Below are positions 22,160-33,157 of a stretch of DNA of 64,000 nt, piece after piece; within the stretch, counting starts at the first letter, position 1, and every line of letters starts with the position of its first letter. Made by a program: the position numbers and the translations under genes. The stretch is taken from the NCBI GenBank assembly GCA_030374805.1, contig JARGSG010000029.1, positions 186,001 through 250,000 on the forward strand, given 5' to 3'. A model generated the notes under the pieces. The model worked only from the letters and a program-made list of their open reading frames with translations, searched no databases and was not told the origin of the DNA. This DNA comes from Gracilaria gracilis (lineage: Eukaryota > Rhodophyta > Florideophyceae > Gracilariales > Gracilariaceae).

Positions 22160-23956
22160 ATGGGCCTATATAGTCCGGACTCCGGCGGTGAGCCTAACGA
22201 CCACTCGGACTCCAACAACTTGGCACTCGTACCATACTTGGCACCTTCGACTCTCATCGACACAGCGATGCCTACCAATAACAACAACACCTCCGGTAAT
22301 CCCGGCGCTCCCCCAGGTGGGACTGCGCGAATGACCGCTGCCGGACCGCGGTTCCGGTCGGTACCCTTGCCTCAATCGTCGGGGGCTTCCGCTTCCGGCG
22401 CGCCGTCCGTTGCGACAGCAGCGGCTCCGGATCCAGCTCCTGTGTGGGATTGGTTCCATGCTAGCGTGCCGACAAATACGGGAGGATGGCCCAGTCTTGG
22501 GAGTCTCCGCGTACGCGATCCTCACCGCCATAGCGGCCTGTTTGCACAAGCCCCGTGGTTCAATGCCGAAGCCGTTCGGAATGAAGCGTTGATCAACTCC
22601 TACGCCATTGACGGTATCCTCCCCGGAGGGCTTCCCGTTAGCGTCGTCCGCTCATGGGACTGGCTTGCCCGTATCACGGTCCATCCAAATTGTCTCTGGT
22701 ATACGAGAAGCGAGAGCCTGGCGTTCGCTCGCCGGGAGATTGCCCGCATTGGGTATGCGCGACATTTTCGGGCGCCGAACGAGCATCCGGTTCCGTCCCA
22801 TTACGGGTTTGACGTGGCCTACTACCGTACGTTCGGCGAGGTTGAGTACGGAGATCGACTGGCTGTTGCCTTCGACGAGATAGACCGCTATGCGGATGTC
22901 GTCCAGCCCCACCAGGATCTCATTCTGTGGGCTCGTCCGATTCTTCGGGCCGAGTTCCGGTACCTCCGCAAGTCGTCGCGGCGCGAGTTCTTCGAAGGCC
23001 TCCGTCACGAGAGGAAGTGGCGATCCCGCTTCGGGGTTCTGGTGCCGTACCAATGCTCGGAGGTTGAGCGAATCGCGGCGCGTTCCCGTCAAGGGCGATA
23101 CGTTCCGCTGCCATCGTTCTGGCCTGCGGTCGAGGTCCCTCGAGGGTGCCATGTGGAGCTCCCCCCATGCCTGACATATGTCGGGTCGTACTACATGAAG
23201 AATCCGCCGCGCGGCCTTTGGAGCATCCTTGCCACCGAATGGACTGTCCGTGTCGCGGCTTTCCTCCTCTGGGAGGCGTATGATCATTACCGGCTTTGGT
23301 TTGTGCCGGAGATGATTCGCCGATCCATTCGGAATTTGGACCTCACCGATGTGCTCGGATCCGTCCGCAACGCGCGGGAAGTGGTGTCCTTGGTGGAGGT
23401 CATCGACGGTGTCGAGTGGGACTCCGTGCCTGCTAGTCAGGTCTCCGAGGGTATCCGTCGGGTTACAGACCGGTCTCCCGGACGCGACGTCAACGCTGGC
23501 GACTTTGTGTACTTCGACCCATGGGAATGGGAGATAGTCACAGCCGCCGAGGCGCGGGAGCGGCGTCAGGTCGAGCGGAGCATCCCAGAGGGCCATCCTC
23601 GTGGGTTCGTCTTCGTCGACGACGAGGAGGACGAGAGCCTTGATGAGGCAGGGAGCCCTATGGACCAGGGAGCGGACCAGCAGATCGACGTGATCGACGT
23701 AACTGGAGATGACGGCGGATCCGCTGATGCGGTAGTGCAGGGTACGCCCAACTCGTTTGGCGCGTGGCAGGCCTCCGCTTCTGCGGGCGGGGCCGGTTCG
23801 AGTACTGACCCCCAGGCGATCGTCATCCGCAGTTTCCTTCGCGGCATGGGTGTGCCCGTGTCTGACACGGTGACCGACTTGGCGCAGCTGCAGGGCCTTG
23901 CGGCTCAGTGGTTCGCCCAAGGTCATGGGTCCGGTTCCGGACCGTCCGGCGTGTGA
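22160..23956 (+). CDS. Antisense accessory ORF inside element B, function unknown
   Basis: 598 residues from ATG at 22160. The frame is open back to 22064, inside the LTR. It lies on the strand opposite to gag-pol, between the chromodomain and the 3' LTR. Composition is protein-like, with many Trp, Tyr and Phe in the centre (DWFHASVPTNTGGWPSLG, YYRTFGEVEYGDR), a Ser/Gly/Pro-rich start and an acidic tail. The tail holds VIDVTGDD near nucleotide 23690, which fits a SUMO-interacting motif. I recognise no domain. Antisense ORFs at this position are known in some plant Ty3 elements. A 458-codon frame on the other strand is less protein-like and probably a shadow. Confidence 0.6.
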   Translation: MGLYSPDSGGEPNDHSDSNNLALVPYLAPSTLIDTAMPTNNNNTSGNPGAPPGGTARMTAAGPRFRSVPLPQSSGASASGAPSVATAAAPDPAPVWDWFHASVPTNTGGWPSLGSLRVRDPHRHSGLFAQAPWFNAEAVRNEALINSYAIDGILPGGLPVSVVRSWDWLARITVHPNCLWYTRSESLAFARREIARIGYARHFRAPNEHPVPSHYGFDVAYYRTFGEVEYGDRLAVAFDEIDRYADVVQPHQDLILWARPILRAEFRYLRKSSRREFFEGLRHERKWRSRFGVLVPYQCSEVERIAARSRQGRYVPLPSFWPAVEVPRGCHVELPPCLTYVGSYYMKNPPRGLWSILATEWTVRVAAFLLWEAYDHYRLWFVPEMIRRSIRNLDLTDVLGSVRNAREVVSLVEVIDGVEWDSVPASQVSEGIRRVTDRSPGRDVNAGDFVYFDPWEWEIVTAAEARERRQVERSIPEGHPRGFVFVDDEEDESLDEAGSPMDQGADQQIDVIDVTGDDGGSADAVVQGTPNSFGAWQASASAGGAGSSTDPQAIVIRSFLRGMGVPVSDTVTDLAQLQGLAAQWFAQGHGSGSGPSGV

Positions 23957-24244
23957 TCGAACTCCGTAGATACCAATATCTCTTGGCCCTATCATTAAAT
24001 GTGTCCGGTTGCTACCGGCTTTTAGCAAATTATCTTCATCCCTCCCCCTCCTCAGGGGGCAGCACCCCGCGAGGGGCGCCTGTTCCTTATCTAAGGGAGG
24101 TATTCCGCTTGAAGCGGCAAATTCCTGTTCTTCGACTTCCTCTTCTTAGGCTTCTTCTTCGTCTTCTTCTTCTATTCCACTGTATCGTGGCTTGTCCGCA
24201 GAAGCGGCAAATGTTCCGCGTGAGCGGCATAGCTAATGTGGGGG

Positions 24245-27200
24245 TTAGCCCACTTGGGCTTTGTCGAGCGTTTCCGGTGTCGGCGTACCGGTCTTCCGGT
24301 GGTACTGAAGTACTTTCGAGCGGGGCAGGTGCTCGATAGGTTCGTGTGTGTCCTCCGAAGGGGGGTAGCCGTACCAGCGGACTTGGTATACCAGCTCTCC
24401 AGTAGAGTCTAGGCCGTGTTTGACTATACGGTCCACTACGAACTCGCGTTCGTAGACACTCCGCTCTGGCGCCTTGACCAGTGGGTCCTCGCCAGAGGCG
24501 TTCGATGGGTCCTCGTTAGCGGGGCGGACTGCTCTTCCACTGTCGTGGCGATCGCGGGTGATGGCCTTCGACTTCCGTCTAGGCGGCAATGCATCCTGTA
24601 CACCAGGTCTCGGTTGCGCTCCCCAGGGAGCTCCTCGGAGGGTTACGCTCCCCAGTGAGGGGTCTGGAGCCACTTGCTTCTGCGGTTGCTGTGGGATCCC
24701 GTCTGGACGGACTCCGAGCTTCCGGTGTTCCGGCGAGATCGTCCCTATCGACGGGAAACCAACCTCCGTGTGAGGGGCTGGCGAGCGGTGTTCCGTTACG
24801 CCCGTTGACGACGATTCGCCGCCCACGGCGGACTGTGTGGTACCAACCGTCGCGGCGCCGTGGTGAGCCGTATCAATTACGGATCTCCCGGTTTTTGACG
24901 GCTCATCACTCTCCGTGGCACGGGCGTGCCCACGGCGTGCGTTGTCATACGCATTGTCATCCTTCAAGGGAGGCGGTTCATCCACTGTGCGTGGCCCGTG
25001 TCGCGCCGTGCGCGCGTCGAACTTAATTGGCTTCTGTCCACCTAGAGTGGTGTCCACCTGTACTGATGTGGCCGTGTGCCCTGCGGTTCGCGTGCCATTA
25101 TCGACCAAGTCGATTGCACCTCCCAAACTTGGGTCTGCCGTCACAGCGCGGTCTTTAGCAACCAATTTCTCTTCCAAATGATCGGTCTCCTGTCGGGGCA
25201 ACATCGGTCTCCTCTCCATTCCGCAGTAGCGGTGCGTCGCCAGGTGTGCTCCCGGACGTCGGGTTTTGAACGGCGCCGCTGCTGTTGCGGGTCTGCGCGT
25301 CCTGTTTGGGCGTAGTCTCTCTAAGTGAGGACTTTGCTTGCAGCGGCGACGTTGAAGACCATAACTGGGCATCCCGTGACATTGGGCTTTCGACGGGGCG
25401 CTTACTGTCACACGTCCGTGCGTTCTCCGTCCGCGACGGCAAAGCAACCTCCACTCCGTTCCTGGCGGTGTCCTGCGAGGGTGCAGTATCCGTTTGCAAC
25501 GGCGTAGACTGCAAAGGAGCGGTGCACCCTGAATGAGCGTCCCCCTCCCCCTCCTTAGCTGGAGCGGCGGGGCCCGGAGCGATAATCCCAGTAGTGGGCA
25601 CGATGCGTGTGTGCACATACGCATCTGGCCCAATTTTCGGGGTACGTTCCGATTCCGTAGGGAGGTCGGACAGACCGCGCGCGGCGTGCGGTAGAATTGA
25701 CAGGCCGAGCGGGGCGTCCCTGCTAATAGCCAGAGGCGCTGCCGGGGTAGCATCCGACCTGGTCAGTCGGGGATGGGCTTCTTGCACGGTGGGTTCCGGC
25801 GGTGGTGCCGGCGTAACGCGATCACGCGAGAAGCGTTCGTGTTCACCCTTGACGTCAAGGACAACCGTTGTATCGGTAGTAGAAATAACCCTGTAAGGGC
25901 CGTCCGCTATCGGAGAAAGTTTATGGCGTTTCTCTTTTTCCGGATTGGAGTATTCTTTCCGGAGAAATACATAGTCACCTTCCTTGATGTGTGGGGCATT
26001 CTTTCGCACACGTGCGTCGAAGTTCCGCTTGTAGACGGCTTGTGCCTTAGCGATTTGCTGCCCAACTACGGGAATGATTTGCTTCAGCCATTGCTTCCAG
26101 GCGTCCCTGTGTAGACGAGGTGAAGGGAACTTATCCAGCGTAGGTTGGGGCTCGACAGCCACCGATGGTGGGACACGCGATAAGACCAGTTCGAACGGAG
26201 AGATCTGGGTAGTGCGATGTACCTGCGTATTGTAGGCATATGTCACCGCATCGGTGTAGAGATCCCATTCCGACGGGTGGTCGGCGACAAAGGTTCGCAG
26301 CGCATTCAGCATGGTGCGATTGAAGCGCTCCACCTGGCCGTTACTTTGCGGATGGTAGGTCGTAGTAAACCAGTTCTTAATTTCCAGTATTCGACAAACG
26401 TCCTGGAAGAACTTCGCAGTGAATTGCGACCCATTATCCGATAGTAAATCAATCGGCGGTCCGTAGACAAACACCCAGTGGGTTACGAAAGCTTGCGCGA
26501 CCGCACTGGCGGTGATCTTCGTCAGAGGAACTGTCCGCACGAGCTTAGAAAAGCGGTCGGTTATGACAAGTAAAAACCGATTACCTCGGCGTGTCCTGAT
26601 AAACTCGCCGAGTATGTCAATCGCCACGAACTCGAGTGGGGCCCTTGCGGGGAAGAGTACCAACTGTTTGGAGTACTTCCGCAGTTTGACGCGGTTCTTT
26701 GCACAACCAGAACATCCACGAGCAGTGGCATACGCATCAAACGCCATAGCTGGCCAATAGAAGTCCTTTCTGAGGGTGTAGTACAACTTCCTTCCACCAG
26801 GGTGGGCTGACAACTTCGCGTAATGCGACAGATGCAAGACTCGAGATTGAAGCGAGTGGGGTACCACAATCTGTGGCCGGTCAGTAACCGTTCGAACCAA
26901 GAATCCTTGGTCGTTTATGCCAAAAGGCAGTTGAGCTCCACCGTTCAGACGGGCACGAACCTTATTGCAAAACGGGTCCGTATACTGTTCCCGAATCAAT
27001 TCTTCCGGTGTTATCGGCACGAACGATCCCGGTACTGGCTCCGTATCTGAAACGGCTAAGACAGCGTCATAGACGTCCCATCCTTCCAAATCTTCGTCTT
27101 CGTCATCCTCCATAAAGAAGCAGGGTATTTCCAGATCATCGACTGGCTCAGCTTCGGCCGCAGTCGGTAAGCGGGAAAGTGCATCAGCCTGAGTTTTCAG

Positions 27201-29719
27201 GTTTCCCTTCTTGTACTGCACGTCGAAGTCGAACTCCGATAATCTTAGCCTCCACCGCATCAAGCGGCCAGAGGGCTCCGCAATCGAGAGAAGCCATCGC
27301 AGAGCCGAATGGTCGGTATGAACGGTAAAATGTCCTCCCATGAGGTACGGTCGCAGCGTCTGGAGAGCCCAGACTACTGCTAAGCATTCTTTTTCGGGTA
27401 CCGAGTAATTCCTTTCATGCACGTTAAGGCTTCGAGACCAAAAACCAATTGGAAGTCGTTCGCCACTCTCCGTGGTCTGAAACAGGGCACAGCCGATCTG
27501 AAAATTGCTGGCATCCGTATCGATGGCATAGGGCAATCCGAGTTTCGGCAGGGAAAGAATTGGCGGCGAAGTTACTGCATCAATGAGCGATGAGAATGCC
27601 GTTGCCTTACGGTCATCGAATGGTTCCAGTTTCACTGGCTGTCCCTTTCGCAAGAGTTCATTCAATGGAGCTGCTATACCCGCGAAGTGCGGAATAAAAC
27701 GGCGGTAGACATTGCAAAGGCCGAGGAAGGATCGCAGTTCTGTTTGAGTCCGTGGGTGTTTAGCCTCCTTGAGGGACCGCACGCGTACAGCGTCTATCGA
27801 TAGCCGTCCCGGACGGATTATGTGGCCGAGATATTTCACGGTATCGGTAAAGAACTCGCACTTCTTCAACTTCAGTGTAATGCCTGCCTCTCGTAGGACT
27901 CGCATCACCTCCCGAACGTGGGTCAAGTGCTCGTCCAGGTTACTGGAGAACACAATGATGTCATCCAGGTATACCAGGCACGTTTTCCACTTAAAGCGGG
28001 CAAGCAAAATGTCCACTGCTCTTTGGAAAGTGGCAGGGGCGTTCGTGAGCCCGAAGGGCATCCGGTTGAATCGGTATAGTCCCTTGATGACATACAAAAC
28101 GCCGTTTTATCACGGTCCTCTGCCCTAACTGGGACTTGCCAATATCCCCAGTTCGCGTCGAGGGTCGTGAACACTTTTGCGCTTCCGAGCGAATCGATAC
28201 ATTCGTCCATCCTCGGGATGGGATACACGTCCTTGACGGTAGCCGCGTTAAGCTTGCGGTAATCGATACAAAAACGCCAAGACCCATCGGGTTTGGGAGC
28301 GAGTACCACGGGCGAGGCCCATGGCGACTGGGCCGGTTCAATGACTCCGGCGCGGAGCATCTTCTCGACTTGAGTCTTCTCTTCTTCCCGGGCTGTTGGT
28401 CCTGCCCTGTAGGGGTGTTGCGAGATTGGCCGAGTGTTCGGCATCAAATCTATCCGATGTTCGGTGATCCCAATTTTCCCAAGGGAACCGTCCCACATGG
28501 GGGTGAACTCACGTAGCATATCCCGTAACTTCTCACGGTGAGACTCTGGGACATGGTTAAAGTCTAGAGACTCGAGCTCCTGTACGGGGTCCTTCTTCTC
28601 AGATCCAGGTGATTCTGGCCTTCCTTCCGACAGTGTCGGCGTTGCTTCTTTCGACGAGTTCAACACTTCTTTACCCGACGAGTTCGGCTCAGCGTCTCCC
28701 GACGAAGTCTTTGGTGCAGTTGTGTCAGCGCACTTCCCCTCTCCCTCCTCAGCTTCGAGAATTCCGAGAACCTCGGCGGTAGAGACCTGTGTGGGTACAA
28801 TAGCCACCGGGTGTGGTAACATGGAACCAATAACTTGGTTCTTTACCAACCTCTGTTGGGAGGAGCTGAAATTAGCAACCAATACCCTGAAGGGCTTTTC
28901 TGGCTCAACGAGTACAATCCCATTCGCGAGGGCCACGTTCTGCCTTTCGTAAAGGTGAGGCAATGGCTGAACGGTTTGCAGGCCGTGCTGTAGGGACGTG
29001 ACCGTGACCCATGTGTGAGATTCCGGTGGAATGCAAATAGACCGAGCCACTCGGAGCTTCGTAGATGAACGGTGCGATTCCGCTGGCTGCTGGGCCACTG
29101 GCAATGGAACTTGCTTCTTGAAAGCCTTTCGTAAAGGTCGCCGAACAATTGGCACTGTTGTGCCGTCCTCCAGCTCGACGGTCCTTTTCCGTGGTCGAAT
29201 TGCTTCGACAAAACGGTCGCAGAAATCACATCCGAGTATGACCGGCGCAGCTAAGCGCTTGCAGACTATAAAGTCCAAGCGGACAACGCAACGGCCAAGC
29301 CTGACAATAAGGTCAATTACTCCCACGATTGAAAGGGGCCTATTGTTTGCATCCGCTATCTCGGTCGGCGGGGCAGGCCGAATCTGAGACAATAACTGCG
29401 GCGGAATAAGCGATTGAACCAAAAAGTTTGGACCAGCACCCGTGTCGAGAACGGACAACTGCCGAACCATATAATGGTCGGATATCCCGAGGTCGGCGAA
29501 AACTTTGTAGTTTCGTTTCGCCATGACCAGGACTCTATCCGGAGCGCGGAAATTGCGTGACCGTACCCACGGGCGACGGAGAACACCGAGATGTCCCGAG
29601 TCCACGTCTGTCGTGGCCATCTTCCTCGTAAGGATCGTAACCGGGGAGCGAGGCTTTGCAACCTCCGGCGCAGTTGAGCTCGACTGCGTTTGCGCCGCTC
29701 CTTCAAAGGAGGCTCCCAT
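24245..29719 (-). pseudogene. pol: Ty3/gypsy pol of element B with distant C-terminal chromodomain; two frame breaks
   Basis: Protease LDTGAGPNF near residue 90; RT with VVLAPKPDGSWRFCIDYRKLN and YLDD (near 27965); RNase H with TDASNFQIGCALFQ (near 27510); integrase with the HHCC finger (about 26750) and DDE core (AIDILGEF, LSDNGSQF, VERFNRT; 26620-26310); GPY/F-like module PIADGPYRVIS. Some 500 low-complexity residues follow before a chromodomain (YEREFVVDRIVKHG...YQVRWYGYPPSEDTHEP, 24460-24330), which in this class directs integration to modified histones. One extra T near 28098 breaks the RT. A second frame change near 25200 separates linker and chromodomain. The ATG at 29719 lies 2 nt after the gag stop, in the -1 frame. 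Confidence 0.9.
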
Positions 29720-29721
29720 GC

Positions 29722-31755
29722 TCAGTTTTTCTGAGCGTCGCCGCTATTTTGCGGAGCCGTTGGGCTCGCAGATGCGGCTGCTGCTTCACCTTGGTGCGGT
29801 GAAGATTCCTGTTTTCCAGGCTGAGTATCCGCCTTCGCACGAAGGTACGATTTGTCGGGAACACGTTCCCGCTCGGCGGGCGTCAACGACTCATAATGGA
29901 GAACAATTTTTGCCATCTCCCTGAATGGTAACATACAGTTCGGGGCAATATGACCAGGTCTGTAGCAAACATGGCATATGAGCTGGCGAAGAGAATCCGC
30001 ATTGGGCGGCCTTCGTTCCTGTCTCGGGGGGTAGGGATCCCTCCACCCGGGACGGGAGTTTCTGTATCCGCCAGAGTGCGGCACTGGCAATGCCGAAACA
30101 TGATTACCGGCGTACAGAGCAGGATCCGAATCTTCGGTTGTCGGTCCCATCGTGGATGGCAGGTCCGACGTTGCCAAAGATTGGTCACTCTGCACTAGGT
30201 GCACGTTGTCGTAGTTGGCATGGGCTGAACCTCTCGATTGATGCTGTGATAAATCCCTCTCTTCCAGATGGAATAGACGGCGTGTGCGAGACTTAATGCC
30301 GGCACGTGCCCGTGCCGCATCACCCTCAGCTTGGGCAAATTGAACCAGCTCCAAGTAGGAGATCTTGCGCTTGTTCTCCCGATAACGGGCTATCAAAGTC
30401 CTAATCGAGGGAACCAAGCCATCCACAAACATGGTACATCGCTCGGCCGCGGAGTAGACGTTCCCACAGCGGTGAAAGGCCTTATTCAACCGTGTAGAAT
30501 AAACGGTCTCCGTCTCTTCCGGTCCTTGCTTCGTGTCGCGCAATGCGAGTATGGCCTCTTGAATTGCGTTCCCTGTAGCGTAGGATCGCAGGAGGTACTG
30601 TACAGCCTCTGGCCAACAGGTCACTCCTCCCTCGGAGGCACGAGACGATCCGCGGACAGAGTTGTACTGGTCCTCGGCCATACCTTTTAAAAAGTAAGGC
30701 AGTGCGATGTAGGCTTGCGCCTCAGACATCCGAAGTACATCGGCTTCCCCAACATATCGGGCGAGAAAGTCCAACACTAGGATTGGATCCTGCCCAGAGA
30801 ACTTATTGGGCTTCAGTGTGAGCTCCAGCCTCTTAATGTGGTCTTTCACTCGTCCAGTCCCGCGAGGGGTCCTTTCTCCACTGGAGTCTTCCAGCCGATA
30901 ATATCGGTACGACAGCAACTTCCGATACAATAAATTCGTCGGCTTCAGTTCCTTGAGTCCAAGGTGCTTTCGTCCTTTAGAACGGCTCCGGGCAACGCCT
31001 TGCGTGGCCTCGGTGGCCCGGGAACGGGTAGCACGAGAGCGTGGGGGCTCGTCCTCACTTTCCGAAGAATCGGTTGACGAATCCCTGACTTGGGCATTAG
31101 ACTCAGAGGATGAAGAAGAGGACGAATCAGGTTCCAATTTAACCTTTCTCTTCTTTCCCGCATGGCGGTCCTTGGAGCGGTGCGACTTCCGAGAACCTTC
31201 GGAAACCGGCACGCCGGGCGCCACAGCATCGTGAATGATGGTGTGCTCGACCGTTTCCAGACGGGCCGCTAAGCGGTTTAAACGATCAGCTGCCTGCTCA
31301 TGCAGGACAGCCGATTCCTTTCGGTCTTCCATGATCTGGTTGACATCAGACCGTAAGACACGGACGTCTTGCGAAACATCCCGAACATCGGCTTCGTACA
31401 GCCGTTGCCGGAGTTTCGTAATGCCGTGAATCAGAGCCACGTGAGAGTTTTGCATCACGCGCACTTGTGCCTCTAATTCACGGAGGGTATACTCGTCGGA
31501 CCTCGACGACATGGCTTCAGCCGCTTGCGCGGAATTAGCCGGTCCTTGAGCTGGTGGGGCCCCATTGTTGGTACGGGGACCCCGGGAAGCCGGTGCTTGA
31601 GCGGTATCACCCGGGACGTTCAGTACATCCGTTGGTAACGGCGGGAGGCTCTGAGCCAGTCCAGATGATTCCGGTGGTCCGGCAATTGGGCCAGGTGCAG
31701 ACCCAGCCTTCGAGCGACCGTTGTTACGGCGAGATGTCATTGTCCGCCGAAGCAA
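29722..31755 (-). CDS. gag: Gag of Ty3/gypsy element B
   Basis: 677 residues from ATG at 31755, 87 bp inside the 5' LTR. The N-terminus is disordered. A Ser/acidic and Arg-rich stretch precedes the capsid-like region (YIALPYFLKGMAEDQYNSVRG, FHRCGNVYSAAERCTMFVDG). A CCHC knuckle, CHVCYRPGHIAPNC, lies near residues 595-608. It forms the particle and packages element RNA. Very similar in order to gag A, whose central blocks it shares nearly word for word. The ORF is intact and ends CAG AAA AAC TGA at a possible frameshift site. Confidence 0.92.
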   Translation of the reverse strand: MLRRTMTSRRNNGRSKAGSAPGPIAGPPESSGLAQSLPPLPTDVLNVPGDTAQAPASRGPRTNNGAPPAQGPANSAQAAEAMSSRSDEYTLRELEAQVRVMQNSHVALIHGITKLRQRLYEADVRDVSQDVRVLRSDVNQIMEDRKESAVLHEQAADRLNRLAARLETVEHTIIHDAVAPGVPVSEGSRKSHRSKDRHAGKKRKVKLEPDSSSSSSSESNAQVRDSSTDSSESEDEPPRSRATRSRATEATQGVARSRSKGRKHLGLKELKPTNLLYRKLLSYRYYRLEDSSGERTPRGTGRVKDHIKRLELTLKPNKFSGQDPILVLDFLARYVGEADVLRMSEAQAYIALPYFLKGMAEDQYNSVRGSSRASEGGVTCWPEAVQYLLRSYATGNAIQEAILALRDTKQGPEETETVYSTRLNKAFHRCGNVYSAAERCTMFVDGLVPSIRTLIARYRENKRKISYLELVQFAQAEGDAARARAGIKSRTRRLFHLEERDLSQHQSRGSAHANYDNVHLVQSDQSLATSDLPSTMGPTTEDSDPALYAGNHVSALPVPHSGGYRNSRPGWRDPYPPRQERRPPNADSLRQLICHVCYRPGHIAPNCMLPFREMAKIVLHYESLTPAERERVPDKSYLRAKADTQPGKQESSPHQGEAAAASASPTAPQNSGDAQKN
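29725..29731 (-). promoter_or_regulatory. Putative -1 frameshift site at gag/pol junction, element B
   Basis: GAAAAAC on the minus strand just before the gag TGA. A -1 slip here enters the pol frame through CTG AGC ATG. Re-initiation at the ATG two bases after the stop is the alternative. Confidence 0.5.
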
Positions 31756-31823
31756 TCGGGAGTTTTAAACGAACGGATGCGCATCAGTTTCTACTACAAC
31801 AAAAGTTGGCCAGAAAGCCGATT

Positions 31824-31839
31824 CTAGGTCGGGAGACCA
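31824..31839 (-). other. Primer-binding site of element B
   Basis: TGGTCTCCCGACCTAG on the minus strand, two bases from the 5' LTR; matches element A at most positions. Confidence 0.75.
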
Positions 31840-31841
31840 CT

Positions 31842-32693
31842 TGTGGGGCAAAGCCGGGAACGGAAGGAAAGAACACAAACCGCGCCAGCGGCTACGCAAC
31901 CAAGGTGTTCAGCCTTGCTCCCTATTGGGGCAGAGCAGTGGCAGAACCCTCCGATGAGGCCGACACGTGCCGGGCGTAACTCCGGGCGGCCTCTTCCTGA
32001 CTTACAGACGGAGGTTGGGGGTGGCAATCGGGGTGCCAACAGGATGGATTCCACTGGGTGTGGCGTATCCCGTAGCAAAAGGGGCGAGATAGAAGGTAGC
32101 AAAATGAGCCGCACTGCGGAGCACAGACTCGTGAGAGCGGGGAATAATCCCGAGACAAAAAGGGGCAAACCTGTACAACAGGGCGAAGTGTAACGAAGCC
32201 GTAAGACGGGAAAACAGAAAGAGTGTATGGAAGAATAATAAGTAAGAGGCCGTAACGACGGATCGGTGCTTCTCGGTGACGGAGGTGGATAACTTGTCCG
32301 GATAAGCGGCGGTATTACCCGGGAATGGGGCGAAAGACCGTGCGCAAGCGGAACTTAAGCTAGAGCCAAGGCCTCGTTGAGGTTTTCTTCCCCGTACAGT
32401 GGCGGCCAGTGCCGCCACTTATATACGGCTGACAAATATCACTAAAATATCTAAGTACGCGGAACGCCGGCCAACACTACCCACGTGTACCTCCGTGGCA
32501 CCCTTGCAACGGCGCATCCGGTAATCGGGCGCGGGCACACACGTGTCGCGCCAATCCTACCCTTCATAGGCGGATCCCTAATCCGGGCCCAATAGGCAAA
32601 TAGACTTCATAATAGTAAGAAGTTCAGCCGAAAATAACAACGGATACATGAGTGGCATCCCCCTCAGTCCCTGCCAAGGGCAATTGCTCTACA
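31842..32693 (-). repeat. 5' LTR of element B
   Basis: 852 bp, TG...CA, pair of 21256-22105. Differences I see include GGGCGGCC for GGGGCC near the start, AATAAGTAAG for AATAAATAAG and GTACGCGGAACG for GTACCCGGCACG near the end. Confidence 0.93.
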
Positions 32694-33157
32694 TTGATAG
32701 GGCTACAAATTGCCTCCGTGTTCCACGCACGATCATGCACAGTCACTGACTGGTCGGAAGGGGGTGTTTGTGAAACGGGATCCGCCTCCTGCAAATTTTG
32801 CAGTTGGTCTCCTTCATTCTGCTGATTGTCAACATTTTGGGCCGGTAACGGTAGTAAAATTGCTGTGTCAACATTATCAGTTTGTAGACTGTTAAGGGGA
32901 CCATCACCAACCTTTACACTGCAAAGAGGAAGAGTACACTCTTTTTGGCGGTTTGGGAGGTCAAACCGAATAGTGAGAAATGTACAGTTTCGACCGTTGA
33001 CGAGGCGAATGTCAACTTTTGTCACTGTTCCGGAAACAGTTTTTGTCTTCCAAAGAGATCCAAAGTAGCGTTTGCTTTCCGACTCACAAACTACAAGGCG
33101 GGCACGACTGTGGACTTTGTTACCAACGGTACGACGAGGGTCTGTTAACGGGGCCAT
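32694..33157 (-). pseudogene. piggyBac-like transposase, N-terminal part (split by insertion)
   Basis: From ATG at 33157 (MAPLTDPRRTVGNKV) about 154 residues run to the insertion point, where the frame enters element B's LTR and stops. The first 70 residues (RYFGSLWKTKTVSGTVTKVD) look like a small N-terminal DNA-binding or RING-less region as in other piggyBac proteins, followed by a Gln/Asn/Pro linker. The frame continues exactly in the piece at 21250 once element B and one TTGAT are removed. Confidence 0.85.

Larger units (their letters stand above)
21256..32693 (-). mobile_element. Ty3/gypsy chromovirus-type retrotransposon B (11.4 kb)
   Basis: Two LTRs (21256-22105 and 31842-32693), each TG...CA on the plus strand, are flanked by the perfect 5-bp duplication TTGAT (21251-21255 and 32694-32698). 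Internal order on the minus strand: primer-binding site, gag, pol with protease, RT, RNase H and integrase, a long linker, a chromodomain, then an antisense ORF and a polypurine tract. By eye I count fewer than a dozen differences between the LTRs, so insertion is fairly recent. Pol has two frame breaks, so this copy needs help to move. Confidence 0.95.

Noticed and set aside
22652-24028. 458-codon frame on the minus strand, sense to element B
   Set aside because: Rich in His, Arg and Pro and poor in aromatic residues; it mirrors the more protein-like plus-strand ORF in a GC-rich region.
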